A DNA stretch of 13,292 nt from Stephanodiscus triporus (Eukaryota; Bacillariophyta; Thalassiosirophyceae; Thalassiosirales; Thalassiosiraceae): contig JALLAZ010000635.1 in the NCBI GenBank assembly GCA_036939755.1, forward strand, positions 1 through 13,292, read 5' to 3'. The notes under the pieces are model-generated. The model ran no database searches. It worked only from the letters and a program-made list of their open reading frames with translations, and was not told the DNA's origin. Positions 1 through 8,181 of this stretch are shown here, piece by piece. How positions within the stretch are numbered: position 1 is the stretch's first letter; each line of letters begins with the position of its first letter. The translations under genes and the position numbers were made by a program.

Positions 1-149
1 TACTGTAACTACCTATCGGTAGGTACCGTACAGGCGTGTCCTGGCACCCATCAAAAAAATGGCCCCCCCTTTTGCGAGATCTAAAAATAGGTAACTACGC
101 TTAAGTACGCTATGCCTCTAGCTAAAGCTAGCTTAAACTCACACCCCAA

Positions 150-186
150 CCATGGTGGCCGCCATGGTCCCATACCGCCACCATGG
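150..186. repeat. Inverted repeat (10-bp arms) with nested CCATGG palindromes
   Basis: Arm CCATGGTGGC at 150-159 is the reverse complement of GCCACCATGG at 177-186, separated by 17 nt that contain a further CCATGG. The element can fold into a hairpin, but nothing shows what it does. Confidence 0.6.
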
Positions 187-630
187 CACTCTCCCCCCAA
201 CTTTGCTGCACACAACAATCAGCCAACATGCCGTGCGACAAGTCTACATCATTAAAACTAGAAGTTATTATCTCTATTAGTATTAATTACGCTAGTATGT
301 GTACAACGTGCTGACAACAATGATGTGGTGCAGACAACGATGGTTGCAGCCACGTGTGGGCTGTTTCTGGCGGTTCCGACACAATGGGTTTGTCGTATGG
401 ACCCATTGGCATCGTTGTGTTGCTTGGCTCCTGCGGACACGGCGAGGGAGGCAGTTGGAACGTGGGCGGAGCAGCGGCGATTTGGGTGGTGAACAGCGCG
501 ACTGTTGGTGTCAGTGACTGTTAGTGAGCACCCAATGTGGGACTCAGTACAGCCCGGGAAGGCAACACCGAGCGGCAAGGCTCATTCCGCATGTGGTGGA
601 AGCTTAAGTCCGACAGCTTCAAGATTGAAG

Positions 631-688
631 TTTCGGCGGAAATTACCATGGTGGGGCGCTAGCTTTGAGAGAAAGGTTTCCGCCGAAA
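631..688. repeat. Inverted repeat, 12-bp perfect arms TTTCGGCGGAAA / TTTCCGCCGAAA
   Basis: The left arm at 631-642 is the exact reverse complement of the right arm at 677-688, with a 34-nt spacer. Each arm contains the core GGCGGAAA/TTTCCGCC, which resembles E2F-type binding sites, so this could be a paired protein-binding site or a hairpin. It lies about 350 bp past the 3' end of the transporter gene. The regulatory reading is inference. Confidence 0.55.
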
Positions 689-726
689 ATTGATTTTAGA
701 CCTCGCAGAGATCTAAAGCACAAAAC

Positions 727-813
727 CTACATACGAGCGACCATTTATGCTATGGGTGCCAGGCTATGCCTGTCTGTACCGCTAGTTACAGACAGTCGTT
801 AGCTGGTATGTAG
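727..813. repeat. Nested inverted repeats (possible structured RNA or small foldback element)
   Basis: The outer arms are CTACATAC (727-734) and GTATGTAG (806-813). The inner hairpin has a perfect 9-bp stem, CTGTCTGTA (770-778) with TACAGACAG (787-795), and an 8-nt loop. Two nested stems within 87 nt suggest a foldback structure, but no family of non-coding RNA or transposon is recognised. Confidence 0.5.
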
Positions 814-1040
814 ATATGGGTGGGGCAGGAGGGGGTTCCCCCCCATCCACAGTCTATCGCATGCTATGTATTCTACGATACAACATAATATCTACAGAAA
901 TTCACTGATGGATGTACCAACGACTTTAACTTCGTAGAGTACACTTTAAAATGACATGTGTACATAACACATTCACAACTCCAAGGACCTCCTATTTCAC
1001 ACTCTACCATTGAACCCTTGGCTTGATTGGCAACTTAATA

Positions 1041-2747
1041 TCATTGCTCCTTCTCGGTTCCATTTTTACATGAAATATTCCTTGATGAAGCGCCCTCCTC
1101 AATATCAACATGTGCTTCTTCATCATCCAGGGCATCATGGGACCGTGTTGGCCCGTCCAAATCATCCCTCGACCTAATTATACCTTCATCAAACACATCC
1201 CTAGATATTGCATCTAAAACATCTTTGCTCAATGTGGGGTTCTCCGGCGTTCCTACGTACGTCTCATCAAATTGAAGATTCATCATTCTCTTCTCTATTC
1301 TTGCCAAGACCCAAGCTCCCGAGCAAATACCTATCCAATCCAAAAACAGCCCAATGTATAACAGAATGTAGGTAAATGGAGTATTCACAAATGCGACCGG
1401 AAATGCCGACGCGGCTAACTTCCAAGAACTGCTGCCCAAAATAGTCATCAATAGTGCAGCGTGCAATCCTGTGTTCAGGAATTGTTGCACACCATCGGAA
1501 ACACCGAAGATATTCTCGCCCTCTCCTACAGTCACATCGAGAGTAGTAACTCGGGCAAGAATGAAGAAGAGACTAACCACCATGAGCTGCCGTCCAATCA
1601 TGAATGCTGGCAAATTCTTTCCATTCCTTTGTGAGATGACTTCCACCGTCTTCTTCCCGAAGAAGGAGGTGCCTCGCTGTTCCTTACGCATTTTGGAAGT
1701 TGCTAAGAAGGCGATTTGCATTGCCTCTAGCATACCCACGATGGCTAGGAGTACGAAGAAGAGGATGAGGGATACTGCGTCCGGAATACCCTCCCACACG
1801 GTCGTCTTTCCTTCGAATAATGCAACGATCGTCACAGCCAAGGAAAAGCCAAGAATCAACAGCGACATCAACACCCGTGACCAGAAGAATATCGATTGTG
1901 GCCAAGTTCGTGGCTTTTCATTCGTTTTGACGGGCTTTCCCGAAACAAGCGAGATCAGATTCTGTATGAGATAACATGCATGGCAGAAGCCCAAAAATTC
2001 AATCACCAATGCAGCGTACAGCGTGAATAGCGCGAGGTAATTGTTGATGAAATCAATCATGCAATGGGAAGCATTGACCTGGGGGGGCAGCTGACTGATC
2101 ATCGCGGTCATCAATATCATCGCCAATCCCGATCCCAGGAATATTTCCTCGACGGCGTCGGGCAGGCCAAAGACACCACTACCAGGCAATGGCGCCCCAC
2201 ACAAGTTGATGACGAAGACGCATATGACCACCATGAATTGTCTCCCATTTACGTATCGATCCAAATTGTTCCCCCTGTAGGCCAGCAGTATTTGTTTGTA
2301 AGCGGTAGGGTGCGTATCCCTGTAGACCAGGTGATCGACGACCCCGGTTAGGCCGACTAGCGAGGATTGCTGTCCTTCCATCGCCCCCAGCCAGATGATT
2401 GCTCCGCACAGGACACATATGGCGAGCCAGGGGGAGACGTCGCTCGCCACTTTTGTGTCTTTATTGAAAATCAGGGAGACGGTGATGACGATGGAAAATA
2501 GGAGGAGGGCGAGGGAGATGGTATATTTGATAACAACGAGGGGCGTGAGATTTTCATTGTCATCGCGCGAGGCGTCGTCGGGCGTCTTTGTGCCGAGTTC
2601 ATCTTCCTCTGGGGGGAGGGCGGGAATGGCGGAAGTTATTCTTGCATATGATGGAGTACTTTGAGGTTTGGGAGCCGCTTCTGCTTGAACTATCGATGGC
2701 GATTGTACGCCTTTCCCTTCTTGCGTCTTCGATCCGCACATGGTCAT
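1041..2747 (-). CDS. SIT: Silicic acid transporter (SIT)
   Basis: Sodium-coupled silicic acid uptake carrier of the SIT family, 568 residues, close to the usual length of diatom SITs. Ten hydrophobic segments can be seen, in two five-helix repeats (about residues 71-262 and 288-486). Repeat 1 carries EGQQ (124-127) and GRQ (168-170). Repeat 2 carries EAMQ (341-344) and GRQ (385-387), where most SITs have EGMQ. The CMID at 229-232 corresponds to the CMLD motif known from diatom SITs. The N-terminus (1-68) is hydrophilic and Pro-rich. The C-terminal tail (about 490-568) is charged and acidic, as in SITs with a cytosolic tail. The frame is open from ATG to TGA with no intron; a second in-frame ATG lies at codon 3. 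It is divergent from the redoxin gene, with 340 bp between the two starts. The protein acts at the plasma membrane, and possibly in silicon-related vesicles. Confidence 0.93.
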   Translation of the reverse strand: MTMCGSKTQEGKGVQSPSIVQAEAAPKPQSTPSYARITSAIPALPPEEDELGTKTPDDASRDDNENLTPLVVIKYTISLALLLFSIVITVSLIFNKDTKVASDVSPWLAICVLCGAIIWLGAMEGQQSSLVGLTGVVDHLVYRDTHPTAYKQILLAYRGNNLDRYVNGRQFMVVICVFVINLCGAPLPGSGVFGLPDAVEEIFLGSGLAMILMTAMISQLPPQVNASHCMIDFINNYLALFTLYAALVIEFLGFCHACYLIQNLISLVSGKPVKTNEKPRTWPQSIFFWSRVLMSLLILGFSLAVTIVALFEGKTTVWEGIPDAVSLILFFVLLAIVGMLEAMQIAFLATSKMRKEQRGTSFFGKKTVEVISQRNGKNLPAFMIGRQLMVVSLFFILARVTTLDVTVGEGENIFGVSDGVQQFLNTGLHAALLMTILGSSSWKLAASAFPVAFVNTPFTYILLYIGLFLDWIGICSGAWVLARIEKRMMNLQFDETYVGTPENPTLSKDVLDAISRDVFDEGIIRSRDDLDGPTRSHDALDDEEAHVDIEEGASSRNISCKNGTEKEQ

Positions 2748-3087
2748 TACGCCAAGCTTGAAGGAAATAGAAAACGAATCGGCAAATCTCTCAGGTTTGC
2801 CGCGAGTGTCTACGATGTGTATTTTTTTTTAGGCAGAGCGAATCGCCGTAGTGCCGATTATGGTCATTCGTGCAACAGAAAAAATAATAGAGCAGGTGTG
2901 GTCAACTCACAACTTGCACAGCACGGCCTTGGAGTTTCGCCCGCGGAGAAAAGGGAAAAAAGAAAAAGTCTTTCTCCCACCGAGGGCTCTCCCGCCGAAA
3001 CTGCTTTCGCCACGTGGATGTGGACAGGAGCGGTATGGTAGGCTCCGTCCATCTGGTAGCAGCAGCAACAACTTGACAAAGCGAAAC
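2748..3087. promoter_or_regulatory. Divergent intergenic region between SIT and redoxin genes
   Basis: This 340-bp stretch separates the start codons of two divergent genes and so should hold both promoters and 5' leaders. It contains a T9 run at 2822-2830, an A/G-rich stretch near 2946-2968 and a CCCGCCGAAA sequence at 2991-3000 resembling half of the inverted repeat at 677-688. No clear TATA box is seen. The redoxin frame stays open upstream to an ATG at 2851, but the signal peptide favours the ATG at 3088. Confidence 0.5.
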
Positions 3088-4272
3088 ATGAGTTCCCCAA
3101 CCTGGCGTCGCTGCGTCTTCGTCGTTTCACTCTTGCTATTGACGTCTTTTTCCCGATACTCGCGTGGCCAAGAGACCGCGACCATCGCCGATGAAGCCGC
3201 CGCCGCCGCCGCCGACAGTGACATCGAATACGACGCGACCGAGTCGGTGATTGATTTGGATGCTGCGACGGTCGCGGCGGTCACGGCGGCCGCGGACGAG
3301 ACCGCGTGCGGCGTAGTGGACGACGTCGACGAAAACACTCCGGGCGACGAGGTCGCGGCGACGGCCGCTATTGATGGCGAGACGTCGTCGGAATCCGCGG
3401 CCGTGGACGACGAACGAACCGCGGAAGGCGGCGATGAGACCACGTCGACTGACTCGGAATCTACGAAGGGATCGCAGGCCATCTCGCCCGTCGTGCAATC
3501 GGGACCATTCGTCGATCTGTTGGGAGACCTTCTGATCTCGTTGGAAATGATCGACGAGACAAAGGCCCAGGTTCATCAGCATCATACCAACGTGGCACTG
3601 GATGGCAAGAAAGTCGTGGGATTGTATTTCAGCGCAGATTGGTGAGTTCGCATCTTACATTTGTCACAAACACTTATTGGTATATTTTTGTTGGGAGTGC
3701 CCAGGTCCCCTGTGTATTACGCTCATCTTTCTTCTTCACGCATCGCAACTCTCATCCGATATGACTCAATGCAACGAAAAACGAAAAGGTGTGGCCCATG
3801 TAGACAGTTCACGCCCGATCTAGTGAACTTCTACAACAAGATGAATGCGCGAATGGGCAAGAAGGACGAATTCGAAATCGTGTGGATATCGCGCTGTCGG
3901 ACAATCGACGCCTTCGGACAATACTTCACCCAAATGAATTGGTTGGCATTGCCGCCCACCGAGGCCATGGGACAGCGGGGCCAATATCTTGGCGAGAAAT
4001 TCAAAGTCAAGTCCATACCAACCCTGGTACTTCTCGACGAAATCGGTAATGTCATCACCTATGATGCAAGGAATAAAATTCCATTGGATAAGGCCGGGAT
4101 CGGGTTCCCGTGGAAGAGTCCCGTCAGCGTGCTGATCTCCACGTTGGTTCCGAGGACCTTTCGTCTCATGGTCAAGGGTCGGTTGGATGGTGTTATGGGC
4201 ATGATGAGGAGGGTTCTCTTGGGCAAGGCGACCGATCTCAAGGAGGCCTTGGCACGTCGAGGAAGGAGGTAG
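3088..4272 (+). CDS. Nucleoredoxin/tryparedoxin-like thioredoxin-fold protein, secretory (one intron)
   Basis: Exons 3088-3641 and 3789-4272 join to a 345-residue protein. Residues 1-28 look like a signal peptide (basic start, VVSLLLL core). Residues about 30-140 form an acidic, Ala/Asp/Glu-rich linker including an Ala tract encoded by GCC repeats. The thioredoxin fold follows: GLYFSADW then C-G-P-C-R (WCGPC at 185-189), a WLALPP segment and IPTLVLLD with the cis-proline, the order seen in nucleoredoxins and tryparedoxins. The C-terminus is basic and ends RRGRR. The family carries out thiol-disulfide reduction or isomerisation. Targeting to the ER or secretory path is inferred; no ASAFAP-type plastid motif with Phe is evident. 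The intron interrupts the Trp codon just before the catalytic Cys, and retaining it gives an immediate TGA. The gene is divergent from SIT and convergent with Nibrin. Confidence 0.85.
3642..3788 (+). other. Spliceosomal intron (147 nt) inside the WCGPC active-site codons
   Basis: The donor is TTG|GTGAGT and the acceptor AAAAG|GTGTGG. Splicing rebuilds TGG TGT GGC CCA TGT (WCGPC) in frame and gives a total coding length divisible by three. The phase is 2. Confidence 0.9.
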
Positions 4273-4469
4273 TCGTTACGTTCACATTAACATCGTAACA
4301 AAATAGGAGATGATAGGTGATGATGTTTTGCATTACTTTAGGTGGTACTTTATGTATTTGGTGATTCCTCTTTGATTATTCCCAAGGCAGGGGGAAGAAA
4401 TTCTGTGAAGTTCAGTTTTCTAGGTCGGCCATCGGTCTCGATCTTGATAATATTCAACACTATCATAGT

Positions 4470-7090
4470 CTAACGTCGTCCCCTCCCTCTGTTCGTAGTG
4501 CTCTGGCTGAGGTACGAAAGCATGTTCCCCCCGCCATGCTTCCTACCGCCCACAGCCCCGCCATCATTGAACAAGTGATCCGCAAGCTCCTGCTCCCGCT
4601 CCAGATTCTCTTGTTGCTGCTGCAGCAGCAATTGACGGGCTGATTCCTTTGGTAAGACGTCCACAAGACGGATTTTGGGTACGTTATTGTGATTTTGATT
4701 GGTGCCTCCATTCGGGTTGAACGTGGTATATCCCAGCAAAACGCTGTTTTTGCGGACTTGGTTCGGTTGAGAGTAGAAAGAGGAAAGCAAAATTAGACTT
4801 GCTCATCGAAACACAGCAACAATAGCGGATATTCAGCAATTCGCGATGTACGCTTACATCGTTTGAAGTCCTTCTTCTTGCTGGTGGCCCTTCCAACAGT
4901 CGCACCCCTGCCGCGAGAGCCCCTGTTGGGCGGGATATACTCGCGCACGATCAATCCCGAAACCTTTTCCGTCTCGGCCGCAGAACCGAAGTCTTCGTCC
5001 CGACCCTTGCGGAAGGCCTTGCGCCTTTTGGGGGCGGCTATTAGCCATCCATCTTCGGAAGTGGGTAGCGGCATTCGTTCAGCGGGGAGGCCTGGCTCGT
5101 CGTCAGAGCTCTCATCGACAACTTTCTCCTGATTGATTGCAGCCGCAACCGGTTCCTCGGCTTGAATATCCTCTTCTCCACGACCAACTTCTTTGGCCAA
5201 AGCTTCCTCATCCTGATTTTTGCGGCGGCGCTTCTGACGATCGGGCTGCTGTTCCTCTCCTCCCAAATGCTTCGCAATATTTCCCAACTCTTCCTCCTGG
5301 GGTCGCTTTCGCCTTGTACTCACTGGCATAACATCGATCTCGTCATTGGGAGGAAAATGGTTTTCAGTTGCGTCTGTGTTTTCGAAAGTTTCCACCGCGT
5401 CTTCTGGAGATTCAGCCGAGGCCTCAGCCATCGTAGACATAATGTAGAATCCACTCCCGGAACCCCCTCTAGCCCCGCCTCCGGCGGCCGGCCAACCTTC
5501 TCGATCACCGCCTTATCCACGTCCAGCAACAAATCGCCCTCGCCGTTGTTATTTGTGATGGCCTTGGCTATATTCTTGGCATTCGTGAATCGCACGCCCT
5601 CGTCTTGTCTCAGCCAGTCGGCGAAATGCTTGCATCTCTTGGACGAGCTGGCGACGACGGCCACCGCGAGCCCGTTGGCGAGTGCTTTCTGCGTTCGGGT
5701 CTGCCACCACGACTCGAACTCGGCCCGGGACGAGGACGGGGCCTCCTCGTGGATGGGGAGCACCTCGGCCCCGGCAGATTGGGCCAGGGGGGCGTTGTCG
5801 TCGTCGACCATGACTGCGATGAGGTACCCCCTGAGTGCCGTGCTGGGCTCCGGAGTGTACTTGAGATTCGCGTCCCAAGTGCCTTTCGGACTGAGAATGC
5901 CGAGGGAATATAAAAAAGATTCGAACAGACGAGTAATCGTTCGACAATGAACAGAGTAAAATGTCAGTAATATTCCGGCGTGCCGAGGCGAAAAACTATG
6001 TCCCCCCTTCCTCTCACCGGTAATCCTCCTCTCTCGGCAGCCCCTCCCGCGCGTCCCTCCGTCGCAGCAGGGCCTCGACGAACCCCGTCGTCACGACCGG
6101 CCGACGACACGCCCACGCCATGATCCCCTTGGCCGCGGCGGTCTTTTCGGGTGCGACCAGGTGGGTGGAATTACGTACGTCCCACTCGAGCGAGTGGGAT
6201 GCGCCGACGTATTGCAACGACGCGAGGATGGGATCCAGTTCGGGCGCCTTTACGCGCGAGAACGTGAGCGTCAGCGGGACCAGGGACAGGCGTATCGCCG
6301 AGCCCTGCGGCCCGAACAGCACGATCGCGTGTCGCGATCCCGTTCCGGAGTGAGAAAGCTGGGGGAGTGGCCTCGATTGATTCTCCCCGAGCCTCTGAAA
6401 TTTGGGCGGGGCCGTCGTCTTCGTGCCGTCGTCGTCGGAGAGAAGACGCACGGCACGAATTTGCTTCTCGGTCAGCTCGACGTAACCGATTCGTTCGGCG
6501 GCTCCGTCCCCCCCGTCGTCGGTCTCGTCGCCCGTCTCGTCGTCGTCGTCATTGCTCCCGCGCGAGCATCCCGTCGACAGCGTCTCGTCGACGGAGACGT
6601 ACGTCCCGAATTTCGATCCTTTGTCCCTGACGACGCAGATAACTCCCGACGTCGACGCCTCGCACGCGCGCTTCTCCTCCGGCGTCGAGGGGGTCCCGTA
6701 CTCCATCATGACGCGCCCGTCGTCCAGCAGCCCGTCCAGCAGCGCACGACCGGCGTGCTCCATGGGCGGACGATTCGACAGCAACGCGATCGTCGCGTGG
6801 GTACGGCTGACGCACTTGTCCTCGAGCGTCACGGCGCAGTCCTTCCGACCGACCGTCAGGATCTCCCCGGAAAAGTCGTCGGCGCTATTGGGGGGTGGCG
6901 ACAAGGGCACGACGGCGTGCGGGACCCCCCCGATCAGCTGCGACCCGCCGAGGGAGCCGCCTGACGAATCCACGGCATGTCGTTCGGGAGCGACGGCGGT
7001 GGAGAGGCAGGCGTGCAGGGGCGGATCGGGGGATGGGCGTGGGTCGGCGGCGGTGTTGCCGCCGGAGACCTTGGTCACGCGTAGGAGCAT
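4470..7090 (-). CDS. NBN: Nibrin (NBS1), MRN double-strand-break repair complex subunit, four exons
   Basis: The model joins 7090-6018, 5890-5497, 5422-4858 and 4756-4470, giving 772 residues against about 750 in animals. An FHA domain (about 72-165) shows VGRKD (80-84), VSRTHA (94-99) and KGSKFGTYV (157-165). BRCT1 (about 255-357) includes STHLV and a RRPVVT segment. BRCT2 (about 358-480) resembles the Nibrin second BRCT, with ANGLAVAVVASS near its end. Then comes a Glu/Lys-rich linker, a basic KKKDFKRFRK motif near 671-680 like the MRE11-binding motif, and EQELADHLF near 732-740 like the ATM-binding motif. Nibrin recruits MRE11-RAD50 and ATM to breaks in the nucleus. The start is the ATG at 7090 just before the conserved region; the frame opens further upstream only through a TTG. 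The splice between exons 2 and 3 is uncertain because its donor (GTTGGC) is weak, so residues around 470-510 may be wrong. The gene is convergent with the redoxin gene (197 bp). Confidence 0.88.
4757..4857 (-). other. Nibrin intron 3 (101 nt), inside the MRE11-type motif
   Basis: The donor is AAACGAT|GTAAGCG and the acceptor AACCAAG|TCCGC. Splicing makes the TTC codon (Phe) in the middle of DFKRFRKNS, rebuilding the basic motif expected in the Nibrin C-terminus. Confidence 0.85.
5423..5496 (-). other. Nibrin intron 2, boundaries uncertain (74 nt in this model)
   Basis: The frame must shift between residue segments DKAVIEK (frame of exon 2) and ASAESPEDAVE (frame of exon 3). Only introns with length equal to 2 modulo 3 work. 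The choice GAG AAG|GTTGGC to GGCTGAG|GCC fits but has a weak donor. Other fitting donors lie at 5508 and 5520. A strong GTGAGT at 5323-5318 exists but would discard coding-like acidic sequence. Confidence 0.4.
5891..6017 (-). other. Nibrin intron 1 (127 nt), between the two BRCT domains
   Basis: On the minus strand the donor is TACCG|GTGAGAGG and the acceptor ATTCTCAG|TCCG. The junction reads DYR-PKGTW and joins BRCT1 to BRCT2. The phase is 2, and the unspliced frame stops at once (CGG TGA). Confidence 0.85.
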
Positions 7091-7685
7091 CGTTCTTGAA
7101 CAAAGCCGAGAAAAAGGGATCGACTCTTTAGTACGTACTCCTAGTGTACAGAAAAGATTTTTCGGGGAATCCAACCCCGGAGCAGTGATTTCGTTTTTTT
7201 ACGAAAAAAAGGTGGTCCCCCCTTCCTCCCAGGTATTCGGGAACCTGTAGAATCTATACCGACGAATCTGAGACACATCAAAAACAATTTTATCAATTCC
7301 TACAAGGGATCCTTAGCTACGCAAGAACGCTTGGCAAGATATACTGGAAAAATCAAGATACCGTCCTCAAATCGAGACTGCTACAATTTCAGATGGAGGA
7401 CATAATATTATTATTATTAATAGTCAACCCCTTAGCGTTTTAGATAAGCCCCAAGTGAAAGGAAGGCTATGAAGTGTTGAGAGCAAGTAGTACGATTGGT
7501 TTGTATCACATGTGACACGTCGAAGTGTTATTCAGAGGTCATTCGTGACAAAGGGATTCCTGTGACATTCTCTCGGTATCCTTCATTCCACAACATCACC
7601 ACCTCTACCATAATGTCTCTCACAAGGGTGTGAAGCCTGCATGCTCGCTACTACCCCGAACAACTGAAAGACGTAACACGAAACA
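7091..7685. promoter_or_regulatory. Divergent intergenic region between Nibrin and MORN genes
   Basis: These 595 bp separate two divergent start codons and should contain both promoters and leaders. There is a TTTCGT/ACGAAA hairpin with a T6 loop at 7189-7206, an A/T trinucleotide run (TAT/TTA) near 7404-7422 and a palindrome-like CACATGTGACACGTCG near 7508-7520. No gene is seen; the CAT-to-ATG distance and lower GC fit a non-coding stretch. Confidence 0.5.
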
Positions 7686-8150
7686 ATGAACGGGACTACG
7701 CAAAGCGACGGCCACCACGGCGCAGACCGAAGACGGCATAGTAGTCCCATCGCGCCGCCACCCGGCGTGCCGGAGGATGAACTCGCCGCGACGACGACGC
7801 CCGCATCCTCCGCGCCCATCATAGACGAGGACGGCGTCGCGGTCGGAGGCCGCCCGTCGTCTGCACGCACGTTCGCGCGACCGACCCTCTCCCCCCCCCC
7901 CTCCCCCGGCACCGCCCTCGCGCGCGCCGCGGCGGCGCCTTCCCGCCCGTCGATCGACCACGATGCCGCGGATCGGACGGTCGACCTCCGGCGCTGCGGT
8001 CAGGAAGTGTCGGAGTCTTCGTCCCGGTCGGAGTTGAAGTCGGAGTCGCCTCGACCGCAGAATCCCCTCGACCTGCTCTGCATGGTGTCGACGCGCGTAC
8101 TCGCCGAAGAGGAGGACGTCGGCGGTCGGCGGTCGACGACGACGACGACA

Positions 8151-8181
<31 letters not shown>

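Larger units (their letters stand above)
1..1040. other. Intergenic region, no supported gene
   Basis: I find no convincing protein gene here. The open frames are short (at most about 106 codons), overlap each other on both strands and show no recognisable domain. The stretch holds several inverted repeats (annotated separately), C-rich runs near 61-70 and 838-846, and an imperfect palindrome around 3-33. The last 100 bases or so presumably carry the 3' untranslated region of the transporter gene that ends at 1041 on the minus strand. A decayed transposable element or a non-coding RNA cannot be excluded from sequence alone. Confidence 0.5.

Noticed and set aside
258..693. Three short overlapping open frames near the left edge
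   Set aside because: They lie on both strands, overlap, and have no recognisable features or homology that I can name.
2851..3087. Longer start for the redoxin protein at 2851
   Set aside because: The frame is open, but the extension would bury the signal peptide that begins at 3088 and is basic and low-complexity.
5320..5440. Continuation of Nibrin exon 2 frame to the GTGAGT at 5323
   Set aside because: It would encode a basic, unlikely sequence and skip the acidic coding-like frame; kept only as an alternative splicing possibility.
7091..7174. N-terminal extension of Nibrin upstream of 7090
   Set aside because: The frame opens with TTG, not ATG, at 7174, and the first ATG at 7090 fits the family, which begins shortly before the FHA domain.
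6552..7250. 232-codon plus-strand frame over Nibrin exon 1
   Set aside because: It is Ser/Arg/Pro-rich without domain, antisense to the clear FHA coding sequence.
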